Translations under genes and position numbers: made by a program | Assembly: GCA_016214265.1 (NCBI GenBank) | Contig: JACROU010000053.1 | Location: 1 to 34,191, forward strand | Reading direction: 5' to 3' | DNA: 34,191 nucleotides | From: Candidatus Omnitrophota bacterium | GTDB lineage: Bacteria; Omnitrophota; Omnitrophia; Omnitrophales; JACROU01 | Notes under the pieces: generated by a model | Database searches by the model: none | Told to the model about the DNA's origin: nothing | The model's input: the letters and a program-made list of their open reading frames with translations, nothing else | Part shown: one piece after another, positions 9,465 to 16,987 of the stretch | Layout of the letters: every line of letters begins with the position of its first letter | Numbering within the stretch: position 1 is the stretch's first letter

Positions 9465-10676
9465 TTATGCCTTTCGCCTCATTTCAGGTCCTTCCCGCTT
9501 GAATGACAGGGTAAGCGCTGGCCCGTATTGATCCTCCGGCACATATTTATAACGGTCCGCGGAAAAGAAAGCGAATGAAAATCCAATTGCCAACCACGGA
9601 ATTAGAAACAGCAAATATCTCATCCAATCTCCGTCGTAGGAACCAAACATCGAAGCCCGTAATGCGTTAAGCACATGCGTGAGGGGCATATACGGATAAA
9701 AAAATTGATAAAACTCCGGGGAAGTCTGAATCGGATAAATCCCTCCTGAAGATGAAAGCTCGATCACGAGAAAAAGAACCGCGATAAGTTTTCCCGCATC
9801 CCCCACCATTTTGACAAATGAAAGAATCAAACTGTTAAATACAATCACCGCCACGATTAGTGTTGTGTAATAACCCAGTGGATTCAGGACAGGCACCCGC
9901 ATCCAGAATTGCACCACTAAACCCAAAATCATCGCTCCAATCAAGGTGATGGTTGTGGGCGCTAACCCTTTTCCGATGATTTTTGCCGTCTTGGATTTAC
10001 CCTCCATTCCTGCAGGAAAAATAACAAGATGAAAAAGAAAAGCGCTCATCACCCCGCCCAGCCAGATCGAAAGACACATAAAATATGGGGAGTACGCCTC
10101 GCCATTAAACGTCACGGGAGTTAAATCCTTTTGTTCAGGAAGTACGGAAACCGCAAGTGTATCGCCCTTGTCTCCGATGTCCTTGGCTTTATCAAGTCCC
10201 GCGGCTAATTCTTCTATTTTCCCCTGATAAAGCTTGGCGCCTTCAGCAAGTTTCTTCATATCCGTTTCGGAAGGAAGTCCGACCAAAGCGCCAAACAATC
10301 CTTGATTTGAAAGGCCAAGCGCCAATTTCTCTGTCGCGCCGTGAAGCATCTCGCCTTTTTTAGCCAATTCGGTGGTGTAAAAAATAATTTTACGCCATCT
10401 TTCTGTGGCGATTTTGTCGTTTAAATCGTTCGCTAATATTTGAGAAAAACGTTCTGCCATGAGTGTCGCGACATAATTGGTTCCGCCAGAAGTAATCAAT
10501 TGAAGTCTCGCAACATCATTACCAGGAATCGCTTTCTGGCTGAAATCTTCGGGAATAATCAAACCAAAATAATCATCACCTCGGCGGACACCTCGCACTA
10601 CGTCATCATAAGTTTTGTAATGAATCAAACAGAACGGTTTTAATTCTGTGAGCTTCTCTAAAATAGCATTACCCAA
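9465..10676 (-). CDS. YhgE/Pip-type ABC-2 permease, C-terminal part of a frameshifted gene
   Basis: This frame encodes all but the N-terminal part of a YhgE/Pip-type (phage infection protein-like) ABC-2 membrane protein. A soluble segment includes DYFGLIIPEDFSQKAI. Then come about five hydrophobic helices and the family-typical end YPIQTSPEFYQFFYPYMPLT and LNALRASMFGSYDGDW. The apparent TTG start at 10676 has no ribosome site; it is only where this frame happens to open. Homologous sequence continues without a break into the N-terminal frame at 10658-10921. Restoring one A at the AAAA run (10685-10688, minus strand) joins the two into a 485-residue protein. Substrate unknown. nagZ lies upstream in the same direction. 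Confidence 0.85.
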   Translation of the reverse strand: MGNAILEKLTELKPFCLIHYKTYDDVVRGVRRGDDYFGLIIPEDFSQKAIPGNDVARLQLITSGGTNYVATLMAERFSQILANDLNDKIATERWRKIIFYTTELAKKGEMLHGATEKLALGLSNQGLFGALVGLPSETDMKKLAEGAKLYQGKIEELAAGLDKAKDIGDKGDTLAVSVLPEQKDLTPVTFNGEAYSPYFMCLSIWLGGVMSAFLFHLVIFPAGMEGKSKTAKIIGKGLAPTTITLIGAMILGLVVQFWMRVPVLNPLGYYTTLIVAVIVFNSLILSFVKMVGDAGKLIAVLFLVIELSSSGGIYPIQTSPEFYQFFYPYMPLTHVLNALRASMFGSYDGDWMRYLLFLIPWLAIGFSFAFFSADRYKYVPEDQYGPALTLSFKREGPEMRRKA

Positions 10677-10921
10677 ATTGTAACTTTTCCTCTGAACTCT
10701 ATCCCTTTATCCAGGCTCACAATACCAACAGGAATTCTGTCCACATTCTTGTAGGGCTCCCATAGCGAAAGCACATAGATGCCCGTATAGACGGTTGGAA
10801 TCAACGCAATAATCAGCGCGGCGAGCCACATAATGACTCGCCCCTCGAAGAGCCTCATTTCCCGCGCGTACACGCTCAGGATTTGATGGCGCTGGCTTTG
10901 GATGGGATTTGATTTTTCCAT
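10658..10921 (-). CDS. YhgE/Pip-type permease, N-terminal part of the same frameshifted gene
   Basis: 87 residues: a short cytoplasmic start with basic residues, one membrane helix (about 31-52, VIMWLAALIIALIPTVYTG), then the extracytoplasmic start RIPVGIVSLDKGIEFRGK, which is the typical beginning of the YhgE N-terminal domain. After GIEFRGK the frame goes astray (VTIWVMLF, stop). In the other frame the natural continuation SYNLGNAILEKL is found. Its start at 10921 overlaps the end of nagZ by 46 nt, so the two are probably one operon. Either the gene is broken or the base was lost in assembly. Confidence 0.8.
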   Translation of the reverse strand: MEKSNPIQSQRHQILSVYAREMRLFEGRVIMWLAALIIALIPTVYTGIYVLSLWEPYKNVDRIPVGIVSLDKGIEFRGKVTIWVMLF

Positions 10922-12384
10922 GTTTGCCTTAGTGTTTGTTGTATTTGCACTGACCGAAATCCATAAGTGTCAACACAGACCGTTCCTTCGCGCACAAATT
11001 CACGGTCATACGGATCGCGCAATAAAACGACAGCGCAATTACTGGACTTAACCTGAATCAGCTCGAGGAGCTTTCGGGTTTGAGGATAAAGATGAGCATC
11101 AAAACAAAAAAAGATGACAGAATCGCTTGTGCTGGCCAGAGCGCAGGCCTCATCAATTTCTGAGTCTTTTGGCTCAATACCCACAACGACAACTCGATCG
11201 AGCCTCGCATTAAAAAGCTGTCTGACATAAGCTTCCTCGTCTAACATTTCTTTCTCAATAAAAATTTTATCGGCAAGCGCCGAAAGTCTGGGGAATATTA
11301 CTGTGCAGGGATGTTCAAATACATCTAGCGAACAAATACCATCCCTGGCTATCAGCTCAGCAACGAACTTTCCTTTTTCTTCCTGAAAAACTGTTTCCGA
11401 AACCGATCTTATTTTCTTGATCTTCTTGATTCTGTAAACGGATTCTTCAAGATTTTTTAAATGCAATTCCTTTTTCCGGTAAGCCGAGTACAAGGATTCG
11501 TAGACTTCTCTTGCGTTATTGGCGTCATGACAAACCAGAACCATATCATGTCCGGCCGCCACAGCTTTTACAGCCGAGGTTTCGATGGAGCACAAATTCT
11601 TGAGTGCGCCCATTTCCAAATCGTCGGAAAAAATCACACCCCTGAAACCAATCTCTTTCCTGAGAAAATCCCGGATAATCCGTTTAGAAAAAGTCGCGGG
11701 AACTTTTGACGGGTCCAAATTCGGATAAACAGGATGCGAGGACATGACAGACGCCACCCCCGCATTCATCGCGGCCAAAAATGGCTTAAGGTGAACGCGT
11801 TTCAGCTCGTCCCAGTCTGTTTCCAAAACCGGAAGCCCCAGATGAGCATCCGTGGAAGACTGACCCTGTCCCGGAAAATGCTTCGCGCACGCGGATACGC
11901 CACCCGCCTGCATTGATTTGATACGCGCGCTCCCGAGACGAGCGACAAGCTCCGAATCTTTTCCGTAAGAGCGAATGCCGATATTCGGACTGAAATTTTC
12001 GGTGAGAACATCCAGAGTCGGCGACAGATTGACATCGATCCAGAGTCGGCTTAATTCTCTGGCCTCAACTTCTCCCTGAAGCCTGGCGTATTCTTCATTC
12101 TGGGTTTTCCCCAACACCAAATTGTCCGGAAAAATAGTAACGCCTTCCGATAAATGAATCACCCGACCGCCTTCGTGATCGACAGCTACCAAAAGTTCGC
12201 GTCCAAGAGCCTGTTCCAGACTGGAAATTAATTGTTTGAATTGTTTAGCGGATTCAAAATTAGGACGAAAGACAATCAGCCCACCAGCATGAGTATCGCT
12301 GAATAGACTGATGGTTTCCGGAGTTAATTTTGTTCCGGAAATCCCAACCATGAGTTGTTGCCCCACCATTTCTTCAAGAGTCAT
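10876..12384 (-). CDS. nagZ: Glycoside hydrolase family 3, NagZ-type beta-N-acetylglucosaminidase
   Basis: Predicted to remove GlcNAc from anhydro-muropeptides during peptidoglycan recycling. The catalytic TIM-barrel domain (1-345) has VDHEGGRV (68-75), KHFPG (168-172), the Asp/His loop STDAH (D179, H181), SSHPVYP, and FSDDLEMGAL with the nucleophile aspartate (D254/D255 region). Differences from typical NagZ: the second His of KHFPGHG is Gln here, and about 155 extra residues form a second alpha/beta domain ending with LLRDPYD, like the C-terminal domain of two-domain GH3 enzymes such as Bacillus NagZ. There is no signal peptide, so it is cytoplasmic. Divergent from murQ-anmK with only 21-39 bp between starts; all three act on the same pathway. 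No clear ribosome site before the ATG. Confidence 0.9.
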   Translation of the reverse strand: MTLEEMVGQQLMVGISGTKLTPETISLFSDTHAGGLIVFRPNFESAKQFKQLISSLEQALGRELLVAVDHEGGRVIHLSEGVTIFPDNLVLGKTQNEEYARLQGEVEARELSRLWIDVNLSPTLDVLTENFSPNIGIRSYGKDSELVARLGSARIKSMQAGGVSACAKHFPGQGQSSTDAHLGLPVLETDWDELKRVHLKPFLAAMNAGVASVMSSHPVYPNLDPSKVPATFSKRIIRDFLRKEIGFRGVIFSDDLEMGALKNLCSIETSAVKAVAAGHDMVLVCHDANNAREVYESLYSAYRKKELHLKNLEESVYRIKKIKKIRSVSETVFQEEKGKFVAELIARDGICSLDVFEHPCTVIFPRLSALADKIFIEKEMLDEEAYVRQLFNARLDRVVVVGIEPKDSEIDEACALASTSDSVIFFCFDAHLYPQTRKLLELIQVKSSNCAVVLLRDPYDREFVREGTVCVDTYGFRSVQIQQTLRQTWKNQIPSKASAIKS

Positions 12385-12423
12385 AGTTGATTAGCATTAT
12401 CGAACATGCTATTCTCCAAATCC

Positions 12424-13305
12424 ATGAAAAAAGTTTTGTACTCAAAACTGCCCACTGAAAAGCCAAATCCCCGCTCTAAAAATATCGACCGGAGTCCTAT
12501 CGACAAAATAATTCGGATTATCAATCAAGAAGATCAACTGGTTCCGCTGGCTGTCGGGAAAGTCCAAGGTCAAATTGCCAAAGCGGTCAGACTTATAGTT
12601 CATTCCCTCAAAAACGGAGGAAAACTTTATTTTGTGGGCGCGGGAACCAGCGGACGGCTCGGGGTGCTTGAAGCCGCGGAGTGCCCACCCACGTTCAATA
12701 CGCCTCCCTCGATGATTCAGGCGGTGATGGCTGGTGGCAACAAAGCGGTCTTCAGATCTGTGGAAGGCGCGGAGGACAAAAAGGTCCGCCTGAACGCTAA
12801 AGCCGGCGATGTAGTGGTTGGAATTGCCGCAAGCGGTGTGACGCCATTTGTGTTGAATGCGCTTCGAGACGCGAAATTCGGAAAATCCAAAACCATTTTG
12901 ATCGCTTGTAACGCTGGCTCACCCATTAAGAATGTTATCGATTGTTTGATTGCGCCTCAGGTTGGCCCCGAAGTTATCACCGGTTCCACTCGGCTGAAAG
13001 CAGGAACGGCGACCAAATTGATTCTTAACACACTCACCGTTACATCGATGATTCAACTCGGAAAAGTGTACGAAAACTGGATGGTGGATTTACAGCCTAA
13101 GAATAAGAAATTGACCGCCCGGGCGCTGCGATTAATTCAAAGATTGGGACAGGTTTCAGTTGACGAGGCCCAAGCAAATCTTCGGCAAGCCCAATATAAT
13201 GTAAAACTTGCAATCGTGATGGCCAAAAACGGTTGGGACGCAAAGACGGCAGCAACAAAACTAAAGAACGCCGACGGATTTTTGCGCAAACTGATCACCG
13301 CATGA
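12424..13305 (+). CDS. murQ: N-acetylmuramic acid 6-phosphate etherase
   Basis: Cleaves the lactyl ether of MurNAc-6-phosphate, giving GlcNAc-6-phosphate and D-lactate. The SIS-fold signature GAGTSGRLGVLEAAECPPTF is present at about 72-91, with the two catalytic glutamates in AAECPP (E86) and VEGAED (E114). Also typical are VVVGIAASG, VGPEVITGSTRLKAGT and MVDLQPKN. The start is uncertain: ATG 12406 (299 aa) or ATG 12424 (293 aa), neither with a Shine-Dalgarno. I chose 12424 because similarity begins shortly after it. The stop overlaps the anmK start (ATGA), implying coupled translation, and the substrate is the anmK product. Confidence 0.94.
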   Translation: MKKVLYSKLPTEKPNPRSKNIDRSPIDKIIRIINQEDQLVPLAVGKVQGQIAKAVRLIVHSLKNGGKLYFVGAGTSGRLGVLEAAECPPTFNTPPSMIQAVMAGGNKAVFRSVEGAEDKKVRLNAKAGDVVVGIAASGVTPFVLNALRDAKFGKSKTILIACNAGSPIKNVIDCLIAPQVGPEVITGSTRLKAGTATKLILNTLTVTSMIQLGKVYENWMVDLQPKNKKLTARALRLIQRLGQVSVDEAQANLRQAQYNVKLAIVMAKNGWDAKTAATKLKNADGFLRKLITA

Positions 13306-14426
13306 AACAACTGGCCGTGGGTTTGATGTCGGGCACTTCCGGCGATGGCGCGTCACTTGCCTTGGCCGAGTTCCAGAATGACCGAGTTAAAGTTCTCGAT
13401 TACAAAACCTATCCCTACCCCTCCGGATTTTCACAGAAAATTTTAAATGCTTCAACGCTTTCGATCGCGGAAATATCACGGCTCAATATTCAGCTTGGCA
13501 ACTTCTTCGCAAAGGCCATCTTAGATTTTATCCCCAAATCGTCTCGCAAATCGATTCGCGTGATTGGCTCACACGGACAAACGATTTATCATGGCCCTTT
13601 CGATAATCCGCCAAACACATTTCAAATCGGCGAGCCCTCAGTGATCGCAGAACAGCTCGGAATCCCTGTTGTCGCTGATTTCAGGATGCGTGATATCGCC
13701 TGCGGTGGCGGCGGCGCTCCCCTCATGCCTTTTTTTGATCACTATTTTTTCGGCAATTCCAACATTCGCGCGCTTCAAAATATCGGTGGGATTGGCAACG
13801 TAACGGTCGTGGGCAAGAATTTAATTCCGATTGCCTTCGACACCGGGCCTGGAAATTGCTTGATTGACTGGGCGGTCAGGCTCGCAACGAATGGACGAAA
13901 ATTGTATGACCGTGGCGGAGAACTGGCCTCGAAAGGCATTATAAATAGGAAGGCCGTTCTCGAAATGGCGGCTCACCCCTATTTCAAACGAAAGCCTCCC
14001 AAATCAACGGGCCGCGAATTGTTTAACGAGAAATTCGTGCCGGTCTCGCTGCTCAGCGAGAAATCCGCGGATTTAGTGGCTACGCTGACCTATTTCACGG
14101 CGCACACCATTCACGAAAGCTGCAAGAAATTTCTGCCGAAAAATATTTCGGAGATTATTGTCAGCGGCGGCGGTGCGCTGAATTTGACTTTGATGAAGCA
14201 TCTCAAGAAATTATTCTCCACGATTCCGGTAACCACGATTAAGGATTATGGCATTCATGTTCAAGCCAAAGAGCCGGCCGCGTTTGCCTTTTTCGCGTTA
14301 AAAGCGATTGAAAGCGAAATTAATCACCTGCCCGCGGGAACCGGCGCGAAAAAAGCCGCGGTGCTCGGAAAGATTATCCCAATTGGTCGGCCGGCCGACC
14401 AATTCACTCGCGGGCGAGTAAATTGA
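13302..14426 (+). CDS. anmK: Anhydro-N-acetylmuramic acid kinase
   Basis: Opens and phosphorylates 1,6-anhydro-MurNAc to MurNAc-6-phosphate, feeding MurQ. The 374-residue protein has the sugar-kinase/actin fold motifs LMSGTSGDG near the N terminus, GSHGQTIYH, FQIGEPSVIAE, VADFRMRDIACGG, QNIGGIGNVT, FDTGPGNCLIDW (catalytic Asp) and SGGGALN. The GTSGDG loop usually reads GTSLDG. The start ATG overlaps the murQ stop by 4 nt. The family usually ends near LGKIIP(G); here about a dozen extra residues are encoded by two consecutive DNA palindromes (14381-14419), so the natural C terminus seems extended. Confidence 0.94.
   Translation: MKQLAVGLMSGTSGDGASLALAEFQNDRVKVLDYKTYPYPSGFSQKILNASTLSIAEISRLNIQLGNFFAKAILDFIPKSSRKSIRVIGSHGQTIYHGPFDNPPNTFQIGEPSVIAEQLGIPVVADFRMRDIACGGGGAPLMPFFDHYFFGNSNIRALQNIGGIGNVTVVGKNLIPIAFDTGPGNCLIDWAVRLATNGRKLYDRGGELASKGIINRKAVLEMAAHPYFKRKPPKSTGRELFNEKFVPVSLLSEKSADLVATLTYFTAHTIHESCKKFLPKNISEIIVSGGGALNLTLMKHLKKLFSTIPVTTIKDYGIHVQAKEPAAFAFFALKAIESEINHLPAGTGAKKAAVLGKIIPIGRPADQFTRGRVN
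14381..14404. repeat. 24-bp perfect palindrome in the 3' end of anmK
   Basis: AATTGGTCGGCC is followed immediately by its exact reverse complement GGCCGACCAATT. There is no loop and no T run, so it is not a standard terminator. It might be a dimeric protein's binding site, or a REP-like or recombination-derived insert. Confidence 0.85.
14406..14419. repeat. Second short hairpin directly after the palindrome
   Basis: ACTCGC-GG-GCGAGT, a 6-bp perfect stem one base after the 24-bp palindrome and just before the anmK stop. In RNA the two could form tandem hairpins between anmK and the transporter, possibly stabilising or attenuating the upstream message. Confidence 0.7.
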
Positions 14427-14438
14427 GCAGGAAAAACC

Positions 14439-15953
14439 ATGCAACCACTTGATTGGATCGTAGTCGCCATTTACTGTGTCGCCAGTTTACTGCTGGGTGT
14501 GGCCCTCACCAAAAAAGCTTCGGCAGGCATTGAGTCGTATTTTGTCTCGGACGGAAAATTATCGTGGTGGCTCGCGGGCACGTCCATGGCCGCGACGGCT
14601 TTCTCTTCCGATACTCCACTTCTTGTCACCGGAATCGTTCGTCAGCGAGGCATTTGGGGAAATTGGGAAATCTGGGCGCTAGGCATCAGCACGATGTTTG
14701 CGGTTTTCTTTTTCTCAAAACTCTGGAAGCGTTCGGGGGTGATGACGGAAGTTGAATTCGTGGAACTCCGTTACGACGGAAAAGCCGCCGCTTTTTTGCG
14801 CGGATTCAAGGCGATTTACTGGGGTGTCTTCTACAACGCGTTCGTGATGGGCGCGTGGCCGATGATTGGTCTCACGAAAGTAATGCAGGAGACGACAAAT
14901 TGGAATAAAGCGGAGTCCATTTTCTTTTGCATGGGACTCACCGTCATTTATTCCTGCCTGTCCGGATTCTGGGGCGTTGTGCTCACCGACTTTTTTCAAT
15001 TTTTCATCGCGATGGGCGGCGCTATTTTACTCGCGATTTTCGCGATCAAAGCTGCGGGCGGAATGGAACACGTTGTCGCGAACTTGCAGCACACGGACAA
15101 ACTTGCGTTTATCCCGCCGGTCCACGGAGATCACTTCACCTGGTTTCTCGGATTGATTTTTATTCAATGGTGGGCGTGGAAAAATTCTGACGGCGGAGGC
15201 ATTATCGTTCAGCGTATCGCGTCGTGCAAAAACGAAAAGCAGGCGATTCTGTCTGTCCTTTGGTTTAACATCGCGCAAAACGCACTGCGGGCATGGCCAT
15301 GGATTTTAACCGCGTTGGCGTCTCTCGTCCTCCTCCCCGATCTTACCGATCACGAACGCGCTTATCCGCGGCTGATCACTCAGCTGCTCCCCGCCGGACT
15401 GAAAGGTTTGATGATCGCGTCGTTCTTCGCGGCGTTCATGTCGACGATCAGCACGCATTTGAATTGGGGCACATCTTATTTTGTGAATGACTTCTACAAG
15501 CGGTTCGTGAAACGTGATGAGAGCGAAAAACATTATGTCAATGTGGCACGCATCACTTCATTCTTCCTCGCCGCGGCTGGGACGGGTGTGGCATTTTGCA
15601 CGGATAGCATCGGACAAGTATTCACATTCGTCTTGAATTTAACGGCCGCGATCGGCCCCGTTTATTTGCTCCGTTGGTTTTGGTGGCGCATTAATCCGTG
15701 GAGTGAAATTGTCGCCCTGGCGGTGGGACTGCCGGTTATCCTGTCCCGGCCGATTATTTTCAAATTGTTTGGCATTCCCCACATTCTCCCGTTCGAATTA
15801 GGATACATGATTCTCGGATCCGCAGCGTTCTGGCTGCCCGTCACATTCATGACGAAGCCAGTTTCGCCTGAGACCATTCAGAATTTTTTTCTCAAAGTTC
15901 GCCCGCCGGGCTTCTGGAATGGTCAGCGATACGGAAAGATCACCACTTTTTAA
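14439..15953 (+). CDS. Sodium:solute symporter (SSS/SLC5 family)
   Basis: 504 residues with about 13 hydrophobic segments, beginning DWIVVAIYCVASLLLGVAL and the family's typical SDGKLSWWLAGTSMAATAFS, which contributes to the sodium site. LSGFWGVVLTDFFQF, RIASCKNEKQA and the conserved FFAAFMSTISTHLNWGTSY follow, then a last helix before a short cytoplasmic tail. It is a Na+-driven uptake carrier in the cytoplasmic membrane. AGGA lies before the ATG, 12 bp after anmK. Its place behind murQ-anmK suggests the substrate is an amino sugar or muropeptide-derived compound, which is inference; homologues carry sugars, myo-inositol, sialic acids or amino acids. Its 3' end overlaps the convergent gene by 14 bp. 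Confidence 0.9.
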   Translation: MQPLDWIVVAIYCVASLLLGVALTKKASAGIESYFVSDGKLSWWLAGTSMAATAFSSDTPLLVTGIVRQRGIWGNWEIWALGISTMFAVFFFSKLWKRSGVMTEVEFVELRYDGKAAAFLRGFKAIYWGVFYNAFVMGAWPMIGLTKVMQETTNWNKAESIFFCMGLTVIYSCLSGFWGVVLTDFFQFFIAMGGAILLAIFAIKAAGGMEHVVANLQHTDKLAFIPPVHGDHFTWFLGLIFIQWWAWKNSDGGGIIVQRIASCKNEKQAILSVLWFNIAQNALRAWPWILTALASLVLLPDLTDHERAYPRLITQLLPAGLKGLMIASFFAAFMSTISTHLNWGTSYFVNDFYKRFVKRDESEKHYVNVARITSFFLAAAGTGVAFCTDSIGQVFTFVLNLTAAIGPVYLLRWFWWRINPWSEIVALAVGLPVILSRPIIFKLFGIPHILPFELGYMILGSAAFWLPVTFMTKPVSPETIQNFFLKVRPPGFWNGQRYGKITTF

Positions 15954-16269
15954 AGATGAAGAAAACCGCTCCAATGATGAGCGCGAACCCCACCAAATAA
16001 TTCCACTTAAAATCCTCTTTCAGGTATACGATCGAAAACACGCTAAACACCACGAGGGTAATCACTTCCTGCATTGTCTTCAACTGAGCCGCCGAAAATG
16101 TCGAGTGCCCGATCCTATTCGCCGGAACCTGCAAACAATATTCAAACAACGCAATCCCCCAACTGACCAGAATCACAATCCAAAGCGGAGAATGTTTGTA
16201 TTTCAGATGCCCGTACCAGGCGATCGTCATAAAGATATTAGAGGCAGTGAGGAGAAGGACGGGGAGCAT
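15940..16269 (-). CDS. DUF486/DMT-family small membrane protein
   Basis: 109 residues with four hydrophobic helices. It starts LPVLLLTASNIFMTIAWYGH, contains SWGIALFEYCLQVPANRIG and ends in FALIIGAVFFIFKKW, typical of the DUF486 family. The family is distantly related to drug/metabolite transporters of the small four-helix type; its function is not established. I chose ATG 16269, one nt after the stop of the upstream acyltransferase gene, because homologues begin near this point; the frame is open to 16326. It is probably the last gene of the glycan operon, where it might help move a lipid-linked intermediate; that is speculation. It overlaps the symporter gene tail to tail. Confidence 0.85.
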   Translation of the reverse strand: MLPVLLLTASNIFMTIAWYGHLKYKHSPLWIVILVSWGIALFEYCLQVPANRIGHSTFSAAQLKTMQEVITLVVFSVFSIVYLKEDFKWNYLVGFALIIGAVFFIFKKW

Positions 16270-16270
16270 G

Positions 16271-16987
16271 TCAGATATGAAAGGTTGTGCTATCAATAAG
16301 CTTCTTTTTGAAAACGGCTGGAACACCGGCAGCCAAACAATGCTCGTCTATATCTTTGGTAACCACGCTTCCAGCGCCAATTATTGTTGACCGGCCAATT
16401 GTAACGCCCTTCAAAACAATACTTTTCGTTCCAATCCAGGCATTTTGTTTTAAGAGTACGGGTGACTTTTTCCCTGACTTCATCGAAATTTCGCCGGACA
16501 CGGAATCTATATGATGATCACTGCCTAAAATGGATACGCTTGGGCCAAGAATCACATCCTTTTCCAAAATCACGTCTTCCCCGCCAACCGAGCAATCTCT
16601 GGCTATCCAGACTTTATCGCCAATCGAAACTCTTCTGCCTGAAAAAATTCTTGAATCTTGCAAAAGATAAACTTTCCTTCCAATACTCAACTCTCCTTCG
16701 GATATCAGAAGCGAATCCCTCCCCAAAAAACACTCATCACGCACAAGAATATAAGAATTACCAGATACACGAAACTCAGTACCTTCGCTAATAACCACAT
16801 GACAACCAATGGTTATTTTCTTACCTCCTGAGATCCGGATCGGTCCAAGAACAACCGAACCACGACCAAAACTTTTAAATCTAAATTGATAATAAAATGT
16901 AAATAAGTATTTTCTTAGAACAAAAAAGGCTTTTTCGATTACTCCCAGAAATCCGTCATCCAAGAATATATTTTTTAGCTTATTCAT
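16271..16987 (-). CDS. Hexapeptide-repeat (LbetaH) acyltransferase
   Basis: 238 residues. From about residue 45 to 225 there are repeated [IV]G-x4 hexapeptides (ITIGCHVVISEGTEF, LSIGRKVYLL, VSIGDKVWIARDCS, VTIGRSTIIGAGSVVTKDI) ending with CLAAGVPAVFKKK, the standard end of CoA-dependent sugar O/N-acetyltransferases of the WcaF/NeuD type. SDHH in ILGSDHHI may supply the catalytic His. The N-terminal 40 residues are aromatic-rich and may lie on the membrane surface. Its 5' end overlaps the glycosyltransferase stop by 8 nt. It most likely acetylates a sugar of the surface glycan. Confidence 0.88.
   Translation of the reverse strand: MNKLKNIFLDDGFLGVIEKAFFVLRKYLFTFYYQFRFKSFGRGSVVLGPIRISGGKKITIGCHVVISEGTEFRVSGNSYILVRDECFLGRDSLLISEGELSIGRKVYLLQDSRIFSGRRVSIGDKVWIARDCSVGGEDVILEKDVILGPSVSILGSDHHIDSVSGEISMKSGKKSPVLLKQNAWIGTKSIVLKGVTIGRSTIIGAGSVVTKDIDEHCLAAGVPAVFKKKLIDSTTFHI

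Noticed and set aside
10676..10700. Programmed -1 frameshift in the YhgE-type gene
   Set aside because: The local sequence GGAAAAG is not an X-XXY-YYZ slippery site, and no following pseudoknot was evident; mutation or error is simpler.
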